Source: Methanomicrobia archaeon LH_S13 (GTDB lineage: Archaea > Halobacteriota > Syntropharchaeia > Alkanophagales > Methanospirareceae). Taken from it: a stretch of DNA of 36,345 nt. Where the stretch lies: NCBI GenBank assembly GCA_023659785.1, contig JAGXOR010000002.1, positions 1-36,345 of the forward strand. The letters run 5' to 3'. The position numbers were made by a program, and so were the translations under genes. This document shows, piece after piece, positions 1 to 6,942 of the stretch; within the stretch, counting starts at the first letter, position 1; the number at the start of each line of letters is the position of its first letter. The notes beneath the pieces are model-generated. The model was not told the DNA's origin, did no database searches, and saw only the letters and a list, made by a program, of their open reading frames with translations.

Positions 1-68
1 ATTGATAGCATCATACGAAGAGGTTTGAAACAAAATGGTTGAATCTCATAACCTCGCACCCATATATT

Positions 69-512
69 TCATACCTCATAATCTGCATCTTTAACCTTCC
101 TAATTACAATCTCAACGGTATAATTCTGGATTGGGAACTCAAACAAAAGCTTATTATTTATAAACCTCGTTAAACTCTCTTCGTTATCAAATAGGCCGAT
201 TGCGTTAATCGAGAACTGCCCCGTGGTCTGATATATCTTAATAAACTCGTCCAGCCCTGCCAATTTAGGTAATGTGCTCCCCATCTCCTTTGGTTCTACT
301 TCCAGATTGAATATCGCAAGGAGCTTCTTACCAAAGTTCCTGGGATTTAGCAATATCGTATAACTCTTAATAGAGCCTTCCTTCTCCAGCTTCTCAAGCC
401 GGTACCTCACGCCATTTTCACTCAAACCGACCTCTTTTGCGATTTTAGATATGGGCGTCCTTGCATCCTGCTGAAGTATCTCAAGTATCTTATTATCTTC
501 TTTGCTTACCAT
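69..512 (-). CDS. Lrp/AsnC-family transcriptional regulator
   Basis: The product is about 147 residues, the usual size for an Lrp/AsnC regulator. Its N-terminal winged helix-turn-helix reads DNKILEILQQDARTPISKIA followed by GLSENGVRYRLEKLEKEG, and the C-terminal half has the alternating beta/alpha pattern of an RAM/AsnC effector domain. The frame is open further upstream to 590, but I place the start at ATG 512. A TATA box at 533-544 would put the transcript start almost exactly there, giving a leaderless mRNA, and the upstream extension has no HTH similarity. The gene diverges from the methyltransferase gene, and the space between holds tandem TTCnGAA palindromes that recur before asnB, so autoregulation and control of these units are plausible. 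The family binds amino acids or related metabolites; the effector here is unknown. Confidence 0.85.
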   Translation of the reverse strand: MVSKEDNKILEILQQDARTPISKIAKEVGLSENGVRYRLEKLEKEGSIKSYTILLNPRNFGKKLLAIFNLEVEPKEMGSTLPKLAGLDEFIKIYQTTGQFSINAIGLFDNEESLTRFINNKLLFEFPIQNYTVEIVIRKVKDADYEV

Positions 513-532
513 TATTTGTATATAATAGCGCC

Positions 533-544
533 TTTTATATAAAA
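533..544 (-). promoter_or_regulatory. TATA box of the Lrp/AsnC-type regulator gene
   Basis: The plus strand reads TTTTATATAAAA, a near-symmetric archaeal TATA element. On the minus strand its centre lies about 26 bp upstream of the ATG at 512, the normal TATA-to-start-site distance, which implies a leaderless transcript. It directly abuts the TTCnGAA palindromes at 546-561, so a bound regulator could block it. Confidence 0.6.
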
Positions 545-603
545 CTTCCGAAACTTCAGAATAATCCGTTTTTATCTTAATATTCCTCAAATAACCTTTT
601 TAG
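545..603 (+). promoter_or_regulatory. Upstream element copy 1: TTCnGAA palindromes plus TATA-like box
   Basis: This stretch contains TTCCGAA (546-552) and TTCAGAA (555-561), two 7-bp palindromes whose starts are 9 bp apart. A tract ending TTCCTCAAATAACCTTTTTA follows. The same order of elements is found before the asnB fragment (2716-2773) and before asnB (6730-6789). In all three copies the TATA-like box centre lies about 31 bp before a start codon, which here is ATG 629. The repeated palindromes suggest an operator, probably for the adjacent Lrp/AsnC-type regulator; that link is inferred. Confidence 0.55.
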
Positions 604-628
604 CACTGTAATGATTTTAAAGAGATTG

Positions 629-1834
629 ATGAAAGAGAAAGAAGATAAAGTTTATAAACGTAATGCGATAAGCTATTACAACCAGCCGATGAGGAGTTCT
701 CGATATGATCCGGTAAAGGTCCGCTGGGAAGACAAGATATGCCAGGACCATTATCGTGAGATGGTCAAGCGGCTGATAGAGCGAGGAGAGAAGTTAAAAA
801 TCCTCGATTTTGGATGTGGCATCGGGTATGGGTATCATCTCTTATCGAATATACTTGAGGTGGATGTGCCGGTCGAGGAAGATGATTGTAAGCTACTAAA
901 TAATAATGACATGGAGTATTATGTGGGTCTCGATACAAACCCCGATCTGCTGGAGATTGCGAATGATAGATATAAGAGTGATGAGAAAGTGACGACCCGC
1001 CAGTGTGATTTCTTGCGCGATGAATACCCAGAGAGACAATTCAATATCTATTTCTCTTCAGGCGTTCCATTCTCTCACCTAAATAACGATGATTTCAGCT
1101 TGCTCCTTGAGAAGATATTCAATCACATAAAAAGCTTTGAGCGGCCTGCATTTCTCGTGGTGGACGTCCTGGGAAGGTACTCCATAGAATGGCAAACTCA
1201 GTGGAACGAACCCTCATGGCATATCTATAATATGTCATTCTTCAGTGACGGGAAGGTAAAAGAGCAGGTGTACATGAAATTCTGGGGAAAAGAATTGAAT
1301 GATTTTGTGATAGAAGCAGCACAAGAAGCCGGTATTAAAGCAGAGCTCTTCGATACTTTCGACCGTTCAATCTTCATCGGCAGGCACATAGATACGGGCA
1401 GCTTCAATACACGCCTGAAGCCAATGAGGACGAGGGTGAACAGATTATTTTACCCGCTCGAGCGGACTCCTTTACCTGATATGTTTATGGACTACAAGTA
1501 TGGGGGTGCTCCCGAAGAGGTTCGCGCATATTACGAGCGGATAGCATATCTCTGGAATTATGCAGTTGTGACCGCATGTAGCTATCTTGATATACCTGTT
1601 CCAGATTGGTTTGAAGTTGAAGAGGTGTATGCCATTCCAGAATACTTGAAGAGCGACCTGGAACATCTCGGAGAGATCACCAAGGATAAAAAGGCATACA
1701 AGCACACTGACGACTTCAGAGCAGATGTCTTTGAGCCTTCTTTGGGTTATCTTCTGCGCAACATCGAGCGCGATTATTCAGAAGGTTTAGGGGCCGCACA
1801 CACGCTCATATCAATCTTCGAGGTGACGCCATGA
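629..1834 (+). CDS. Class I SAM-dependent methyltransferase
   Basis: The N-terminal half carries the SAM-binding motif I ILDFGCGIGYG, an acidic motif II region (YYVGLDTNPDLLEIA) and a motif near RQCDFL, so a Rossmann-type class I methyltransferase is well supported. The C-terminal roughly 180 residues do not match a family I recognise. The frame can start at ATG 611, but the upstream element shared with asnB places its conserved start-codon distance at ATG 629, so I use 629 (401 residues). The stop overlaps the next gene by 4 bp (ATGA), which indicates translational coupling with the permuted HAD protein. The substrate is unknown. Proximity to ectoine and asparagine-synthase genes could hint at small-molecule or osmolyte metabolism, but that is only context. 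Confidence 0.75.
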   Translation: MKEKEDKVYKRNAISYYNQPMRSSRYDPVKVRWEDKICQDHYREMVKRLIERGEKLKILDFGCGIGYGYHLLSNILEVDVPVEEDDCKLLNNNDMEYYVGLDTNPDLLEIANDRYKSDEKVTTRQCDFLRDEYPERQFNIYFSSGVPFSHLNNDDFSLLLEKIFNHIKSFERPAFLVVDVLGRYSIEWQTQWNEPSWHIYNMSFFSDGKVKEQVYMKFWGKELNDFVIEAAQEAGIKAELFDTFDRSIFIGRHIDTGSFNTRLKPMRTRVNRLFYPLERTPLPDMFMDYKYGGAPEEVRAYYERIAYLWNYAVVTACSYLDIPVPDWFEVEEVYAIPEYLKSDLEHLGEITKDKKAYKHTDDFRADVFEPSLGYLLRNIERDYSEGLGAAHTLISIFEVTP

Positions 1835-2712
1835 GCCTGAACCTGAACCTGAACTTCCTGACCGAGGAGGGATATCTACCGCCAGATCAGTTGAATGATC
1901 GTGACTGGCGTGATATAACATTGAGCAGAGAGGATGAAAGGACTATAACATCGCATATATTCAGCATATGTAAAGATATAAACATAAACCATATCCAATT
2001 TTTATCCCTCAAAGATCGGCGAATTATGCTGTACTTTTATCGCGACCAAGATATCGATTATTCGTGGTTTAGCAGAAGACTGGAGGAAAGAGAAGAGTTC
2101 GCTGATAGATACAGAGCAAACTGCACAAACTACGGTACACTGGTCGCAAAGAGGAACATCCACAAAGGGAATGCGCTCACACAATTCGCTTCGATGATTA
2201 ATGTTCCAATAAATAGGATTGCAAAGTTCGGTGATCAGGGGCAGAAAGGAGGGAACGACCACGAACTTCTCGCATATCCTGGAAGTTTCTCTGTCTATCG
2301 CGCAGATGAAGCCAATAGCAATACCTTTAACAGTCATGAATTATTCAATATATCAAATGCTGCTGGAACTCTTTGGATGATAGAGCGATTGAACTTTGTA
2401 TCACCCGATAATTCAAGAATTAAGGCATCGATGGATATGCCTTTCATTCAGTTTAAAGCGACTTATCAGGCAGCAGCCTTTGATATGGACGGGACGCTCC
2501 TATCCCCCGGGCAGTCCAGACCTTCAGATGATATGTACAGGATGCTGGCATCGTTGCTTGAGAACGGAATACCAATCGTAATTATAACTGCGAGAAACGC
2601 AGAAGAAATGGACCGTGTGTTTTTACGTGGATTCAGGAGATACTTTGATGAGATACCAAAAAATCTCTTCCTCTTCTTGTGCAATGGTGCTGCGCTTCTA
2701 AACGGTCATTAA
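1831..2712 (+). CDS. HAD-superfamily phosphatase with permuted motif order
   Basis: The 293-residue product contains all four HAD signatures but in an unusual order. Motif III (K112, in HKGNAL) and motif IV (FGDQGQKGGND, residues 133-143) come first. Motif I (FDMDGT, D218 and D220) and motif II (IITAR, T253) come last, and the protein ends just after the NGA turn that normally leads into the C2 cap. The first 100 residues look like the cap. Joining the C-terminus to the N-terminus would rebuild one ordinary Cof/SPP-like type IIB HAD enzyme of normal length. The start is coupled to the methyltransferase gene by a 4-bp overlap. Alternatively it is a fusion of two half-genes. If active it should be a Mg-dependent phosphatase of a sugar phosphate or similar substrate. 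Confidence 0.7.
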   Translation: MSLNLNLNFLTEEGYLPPDQLNDRDWRDITLSREDERTITSHIFSICKDININHIQFLSLKDRRIMLYFYRDQDIDYSWFSRRLEEREEFADRYRANCTNYGTLVAKRNIHKGNALTQFASMINVPINRIAKFGDQGQKGGNDHELLAYPGSFSVYRADEANSNTFNSHELFNISNAAGTLWMIERLNFVSPDNSRIKASMDMPFIQFKATYQAAAFDMDGTLLSPGQSRPSDDMYRMLASLLENGIPIVIITARNAEEMDRVFLRGFRRYFDEIPKNLFLFLCNGAALLNGH

Positions 2713-2715
2713 TTG

Positions 2716-2773
2716 CCGAATCTTCAGAAAATCCCTTTAATTTCTTATTTTTCCTCAAACAACCTATTTAAGG
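2716..2773 (+). promoter_or_regulatory. Upstream element copy 2, likely promoter of the ectoine operon
   Basis: This copy holds a degenerate first palindrome (TGCCGAA), an intact TTCAGAA (2723-2729), and a TATA-like CTATTTAAGG at 2764-2773, about 31 bp before the ATG at 2799. A transcript starting here would have a leader of only a few bases on the asnB fragment and then run into the ectoine genes 10 bp after that fragment's stop. It is the only obvious promoter for them. The duplication may therefore have supplied the operon with an asnB-type promoter (inference). Confidence 0.5.
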
Positions 2774-2932
2774 GTGTATAAGAAATAAATAATTATTTAT
2801 GTGCTCGATATGCGGCTATTTTTCTGATGAAAAAGTGCCGACGCGTATCGTTACCGATATGCTTATGCTCAAAAAGACCAAGCATAGAGGTCCAGATGCG
2901 CAGGGATTGTATGCGGATGGAAAGATTCTGAG
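2716..2932 (+). repeat. Direct repeat copy 1: asnB upstream region and 5' coding end
   Basis: This segment is nearly identical to 6732-6942. It covers the upstream element, the start codon and the first 45 or so codons of asnB. By eye there are only a few substitutions, all upstream of the ATG, and one 6-bp insertion (an extra ATGCTT, adding Met-Leu). The similarity ends abruptly at 2932. The near identity points to a recent duplication. The ectoine operon lies between the two copies. Confidence 0.9.
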
Positions 2933-2987
2933 AAATGATGAGATAGGGGCTTTGGAAGATAGAACCCAATTTAATAACTATTTCTAA
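2799..2987 (+). pseudogene. Truncated asparagine synthetase 5' fragment
   Basis: The ORF starts MCSICGYFSDEKVPTRIV, identical to the N-terminus of the complete asnB at 6815 and including the catalytic Cys2 of class II glutamine amidotransferases. After about 47 residues the match breaks off, and 15 unrelated residues lead to a stop. An extra Met-Leu pair comes from a 6-bp duplication. At 62 residues it lacks almost all of the glutaminase domain and the entire synthetase domain, so it cannot be an active enzyme. It may survive as a leader ORF in front of the ectoine operon. Confidence 0.9.
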
Positions 2988-2996
2988 ATAGATACG

Positions 2997-4862
2997 ATGA
3001 AAGGTAATGATACTACTGGTGGAGTAGAAGAGGTAGGGACGTATGGTGAATTCCGCTTTCGTCATCCTACGGTAGAAGATGGCGATGCGATATGGCGGCT
3101 TGTCAAGTATTCACCGCCACTTGACTTGAATTCGCGGTATAGTTACTTGATTTTATGTAAGCACTTCAGAGAGACCTGTGTAATCGGAGAAAACGAGAAG
3201 GGAATTGTCGCTTTTCTCTCATCCTACAAACCTCCAGAGAAATCAGATGTCTTGTTCATCTGGCAGGTGGCGGTCGCGCGACATCAGCAGGGAAAAGGAG
3301 TCGCATCGGTGATGGTAAAATATTTGCTGTCCGAGGAATATTTAAAAGATGTGACCTATCTGGAGACGAGTGTAACACCACCCAACAGGAAGTCACTCGC
3401 ATTCTTCAAGTCTATTGCCGGCTACCTCAATACAACCATAGAGAAGCAGGAGTTTCTGAAAGGGGAAGAGTTCGGAGCCGACGAACACCCACCTGAAATT
3501 CTATTGCGCATAGGACCAGGACCTTTTACACATGCACCAGAGGAGGTCTCAGACGAAGGATCCGAGGGTTTAAAAGTGTTCAAGGAGAAGGAGTCAGAGG
3601 TAAGGTCGTATTTACGCGCTTTTCCCACCGTTTTTGACCACGCTCATGGGTCAATCATCTATGATGAAAGCAATAACCGATACATTGATTTCTTCGCAGG
3701 TGCAGGAGCTTTAAACTACGGACACAACAACCCCCTGGTAACAAAGGCTTTAATAGAATACCTACAAAATGACGGAATCGTACATGGTCTTGATAAAGCA
3801 ACGACGAGTAAACGGCGTTTCATTGAGTCTTTCTACTCGACCATCCTTGAACCGCGTGACCTCGACTACAAGATACAGTTCCCTGGACCTACGGGTACAA
3901 ACGCTGTTGAGACCGCATTGAAGCTCGCTCGTATGATAAAGGGTACATCCAACATCATCGCATTTACCAACGCATTTCACGGGTTGACTATGGGGTCGCT
4001 TTCTATAACCGGAAATGACTTCTACCGGGACGAGTCGTTTATCAGCCGAAACAACGTCGCTTTCATGCCTTACGATGGCTACTTTGGTGATAGTATCAAC
4101 ACCGTTGATTACTTGCGGAAGGTCCTGGAAGACAGCAGCAGCGGTCTGGATGATCCAGCAGCAGTAATTGTGGAGACGGTCCAGGGTGAAGGTGGGGTGA
4201 ATGTTTCAAGCATTGAATGGCTCAGGCAATTATCTGAACTCTGCCATGAGTTTGACATACTGTTGATTATAGACGATATTCAGGTGGGGAACGGACGTAC
4301 TGGGCGGTTCTTCAGTTTTGAACACGCCGGTATCAAGCCTGACATTATTACACTCTCAAAGAGCATTGGTGGTGGTCTCCCCCTGTCACTTGTATTGATG
4401 AAGCCGGAGTTAGATATATGGAAGCCCGGAGAACACACAGGTACTTTCCGGGGCAACAATCTGGCTTTCGTGGCTGCCACACAGTTATTCAATTACTGGA
4501 AGACGGATGAACTAACACGAGAGATTAACAAGAAGTCATCTATGTTAAGGAAACGTCTTGAAACTATTAGAGATCGATACCCCCAGCTGGAGGCGGACGT
4601 CCGAGGTCGCGGGTTTATATATGGGCTGGATATTCCACACAGAGGCTTCAGCAAGCACCTTGCGAATGCTGCTTTCGACCGGAATGTGATTATTGAGCTG
4701 GCAGGTGCTGAAGACAACGTCCTGAAATTCCTCCCGCCATTGATTATAGAAGAAGAGTTGTTGAGAGAGGGACTTGACATAATCGAGGAGAGTGTGGAAG
4801 ATGTCCTTAAAGAGGAAGTGTTAATACATCAAACCAGAACTTCCGGTGATATGGTGCTATGA
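2997..4862 (+). CDS. ectAB: Fused diaminobutyrate acetyltransferase-diaminobutyrate transaminase (EctA-EctB)
   Basis: The 621-residue protein joins two ectoine pathway enzymes. Residues 15-175 are a GNAT domain with EctA signatures (SPPLDLNSRYSYLILC, FIWQVAVARHQQGKG, LETSVTPPN). Residues about 198-600 are a class III PLP aminotransferase with EctB signatures (FFAGAGALNYGHNNP, FPGPTGTNAVETALKLAR, PGEHTGTFRGNN); the Schiff-base lysine is K455 in LSKSIGGG. EctB makes L-2,4-diaminobutyrate from aspartate semialdehyde and glutamate, and EctA acetylates it. In most bacteria ectA and ectB are separate genes in the order A-B-C, and the fusion keeps that order. The stop overlaps ectC by 4 bp. Expression probably comes from the duplicated asnB promoter upstream. 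Confidence 0.93.
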   Translation: MKGNDTTGGVEEVGTYGEFRFRHPTVEDGDAIWRLVKYSPPLDLNSRYSYLILCKHFRETCVIGENEKGIVAFLSSYKPPEKSDVLFIWQVAVARHQQGKGVASVMVKYLLSEEYLKDVTYLETSVTPPNRKSLAFFKSIAGYLNTTIEKQEFLKGEEFGADEHPPEILLRIGPGPFTHAPEEVSDEGSEGLKVFKEKESEVRSYLRAFPTVFDHAHGSIIYDESNNRYIDFFAGAGALNYGHNNPLVTKALIEYLQNDGIVHGLDKATTSKRRFIESFYSTILEPRDLDYKIQFPGPTGTNAVETALKLARMIKGTSNIIAFTNAFHGLTMGSLSITGNDFYRDESFISRNNVAFMPYDGYFGDSINTVDYLRKVLEDSSSGLDDPAAVIVETVQGEGGVNVSSIEWLRQLSELCHEFDILLIIDDIQVGNGRTGRFFSFEHAGIKPDIITLSKSIGGGLPLSLVLMKPELDIWKPGEHTGTFRGNNLAFVAATQLFNYWKTDELTREINKKSSMLRKRLETIRDRYPQLEADVRGRGFIYGLDIPHRGFSKHLANAAFDRNVIIELAGAEDNVLKFLPPLIIEEELLREGLDIIEESVEDVLKEEVLIHQTRTSGDMVL

Positions 4863-5248
4863 TAGTCCGTAATATCGAGGAGATCAAGGGCAGCGAGAGG
4901 GAAGTGACTGCCGAAAACAATAACTGGATTAGCAGGCGTTTATTGTTAAAAAGAGACGGAGTTGGCTTCTCACTCAATGAGACTATCATCAATGAGGGGA
5001 CTGAGACATATATATGGTATAAGAACCATGTTGAAGCGGTGTACTGTATAGAAGGAGAGGGTGAAGTTGAACGCGTGGACGATAATAAGGTATACAATAT
5101 AACGCCTGGTACTTTATACGTACTCAACAAGCATGAAAAGCACCTTCTTAGAGCGAAGAAACGTATGCGAGTGGTGTGTGTCTTCAACCCACCCCTTGTA
5201 GGTAGTGAAGTCCACCAGGAAGATGGCTCATACCCTCTAATAGAATGA
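4859..5248 (+). CDS. ectC: L-ectoine synthase EctC
   Basis: The 129-residue cupin matches the usual EctC length and carries its signatures MIVRNIEEIKGSEREV, HVEAVYCIEGEGEVE and YVLNKHEKHLLRA. E59, Y87 and H95 sit where the family's iron-binding Glu, Tyr and His are expected. The enzyme cyclises N-gamma-acetyl-diaminobutyrate to ectoine, a compatible solute, in the cytoplasm. The start ATG overlaps the ectAB stop and the stop overlaps the next gene's ATG, so the three genes are probably translated together. No ectD hydroxylase and no dedicated aspartokinase gene are nearby. Confidence 0.95.
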   Translation: MIVRNIEEIKGSEREVTAENNNWISRRLLLKRDGVGFSLNETIINEGTETYIWYKNHVEAVYCIEGEGEVERVDDNKVYNITPGTLYVLNKHEKHLLRAKKRMRVVCVFNPPLVGSEVHQEDGSYPLIE

Positions 5249-6726
5249 ATATGGAATACAAAAGCGATTTAAGGGATTTTTTTGTAGAGAAAGCAATCCT
5301 TGACGGCGTTGATATAGGCGAAGATACGATAACATTTAAATATCTTCTTGACGGTGACATAAACACGCTGAAAGTTAACTATAAATCACTTTCACTAAAA
5401 GAACCAAAACTTACCCGCGATAAGGGCGCCTTAAAAACGTTTGCTGTTTCTCTTGGTGTGTTCGGTTTTTTTCGATTTGGTGCTGTACTGCCTGCTCAAT
5501 TAGACATTACAAAATACTGTGGATGGGTTCACCCGGACTTAGTAAAGTTCCTTGAATACAGTATTCCACATGAGTGGAGTGAACACAGATATCAAATCCA
5601 GAGGTTGGACTATAAAGGTCCGGAGATACTATATGAAGAAAAAGAACTTGGTGCCCGGATGCATGCATTGCCTATCTGGAAGATAGATTCTACTCAGTCA
5701 GAGAAGGTAATGTTGACTTCCGGCGCGGGAAAAGACAGCCTGCTTTGTGCTTTATTGCTTGATGAAGCCGAAGTACACTATGACGTTATAACATACCTGC
5801 ACACGTATTACGGTGGAATGGAAAGCCAGGAGGATTTGTTTTCCAACGCCTCTAACGTATTCAATAGTGAAAAGCAACATGTTATCCACATATATGACGA
5901 CTACTATCCTTGGCTGAGGGAACGGTTAAAGCGGTTCAAAGTCAGTGAACGGATTCCGAAGAGTCCGGTGAAGAAACAAAAGTTTAGGACGGAAGCAGGC
6001 GAGGTCCTTTTCGGCTCAATGTCTTTCATTCCAATACAGATACTATATGATATAGGGTTACAGGTATTAGGCAATGAGAAGAGCGCAGACGCGCCCAACC
6101 TCGTTGATGATGCGACGGGAGAAGAAATAAGTCACCAGTGGATGAAAAGTATATACGCAGAAAAAGAAATGTTCGATCTGTTTGGAAAGTTGTTTCAAGG
6201 CATAGAGAGGGTAAGCCTACTTAAACCGTTTCACGATGTCTGGATATTCAGGACCTTGTTTGAGAAGGTAGGCGACAAGGTTTACACAACCTACTCCTGT
6301 AACGTACAGAAGCCCTGGTGTGGTTTATGTGAGAAATGCGCGTATGTGTTTGCGGGTTTCTCGGCGTTTGGCAACCATGAAAAGACCGTAAAAGCATTCA
6401 GCAAAGACCTGTTCAGGGATGAAGAACTCATTCCAATTTGGAAGCAGCTTCTGGGTTTAGAAGGTTACATTCCCTGGGAGTGTGTAGGGCACCCAAAGGA
6501 AGTGCAATTGTATTTCTACAAAGCCTACAACTCTAATATGAGAGGAGCAGCCATACAGTTATTTCAGCAAGAGATACTGGACAGGCAACTAAAGGGAAAA
6601 GGGGTGGATGTTGAGAAATACTTCAACGAGATTGAAGAGAAGTATTCGAGGGTCTACGAAGAACACCACTACATGCCAGACAGATTATGGAAGAAAGTAC
6701 ATAAAATAGTAGTGCCAATCACTTAA
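5245..6726 (+). CDS. MurL-like PP-loop protein in the ectoine operon
   Basis: The 493-residue product has an N-type ATP-pyrophosphatase PP-loop (SGAGKDSLLCALL, starting near residue 157). A late cysteine cluster follows (CNVQKPWCGLCEKCAYVF), then an IPWECVGHPKEV stretch. Order and spacing resemble the MurL family, which epimerises the terminal L-Glu of UDP-MurNAc-L-Ala-L-Glu through ATP-dependent carboxylate activation. QueC-like enzymes also have a PP-loop and a Cys cluster, but the length and C-terminal motifs fit MurL better. An archaeon lacks murein, so the substrate must differ. The 4-bp overlap with ectC argues for a role on ectoine or a precursor carboxylate, or in supplying an unusual osmolyte. 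The family call is from memory of motifs and is moderately sure; the function is inference. Confidence 0.6.
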   Translation: MNMEYKSDLRDFFVEKAILDGVDIGEDTITFKYLLDGDINTLKVNYKSLSLKEPKLTRDKGALKTFAVSLGVFGFFRFGAVLPAQLDITKYCGWVHPDLVKFLEYSIPHEWSEHRYQIQRLDYKGPEILYEEKELGARMHALPIWKIDSTQSEKVMLTSGAGKDSLLCALLLDEAEVHYDVITYLHTYYGGMESQEDLFSNASNVFNSEKQHVIHIYDDYYPWLRERLKRFKVSERIPKSPVKKQKFRTEAGEVLFGSMSFIPIQILYDIGLQVLGNEKSADAPNLVDDATGEEISHQWMKSIYAEKEMFDLFGKLFQGIERVSLLKPFHDVWIFRTLFEKVGDKVYTTYSCNVQKPWCGLCEKCAYVFAGFSAFGNHEKTVKAFSKDLFRDEELIPIWKQLLGLEGYIPWECVGHPKEVQLYFYKAYNSNMRGAAIQLFQQEILDRQLKGKGVDVEKYFNEIEEKYSRVYEEHHYMPDRLWKKVHKIVVPIT

Positions 6727-6729
6727 AAC

Positions 6730-6789
6730 TTCCGAATCTTCATAAAATCCCGTTAATATCTTATTTTTCCTCAAACAACCTATTTAAGG
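6730..6789 (+). promoter_or_regulatory. Upstream element copy 3, asnB promoter/operator
   Basis: TTCCGAA is followed by TTCATAA (a degenerate second palindrome), then a T/C-rich tract, then a TATA-like CTATTTAAGG at 6780-6789. The TATA centre is about 31 bp upstream of the asnB ATG, which predicts a leader of only a few bases. See copies 1 and 2. Confidence 0.55.
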
Positions 6790-6942
6790 GTGTATAAGAA
6801 ATAAATAATTATTTATGTGCTCGATATGCGGCTATTTTTCTGATGAAAAAGTGCCGACGCGTATCGTTACCGATATGCTCAAAAAGACCAAGCATAGAGG
6901 TCCAGATGCGCAGGGATTGTATGCGGATGGAAAGATTCTGAG
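6732..6942 (+). repeat. Direct repeat copy 2: asnB upstream region and 5' coding end
   Basis: This is the partner of 2716-2932 and is probably the original, since here the sequence continues into a complete asnB. It begins 5 bp after the stop codon of the MurL-like gene and extends 128 bp into the asnB coding region. Confidence 0.9.

Noticed and set aside
1225..1705. Minus-strand open frames inside the methyltransferase gene
   Set aside because: They are antisense to a gene with clear motifs, have no promoter and no family resemblance.
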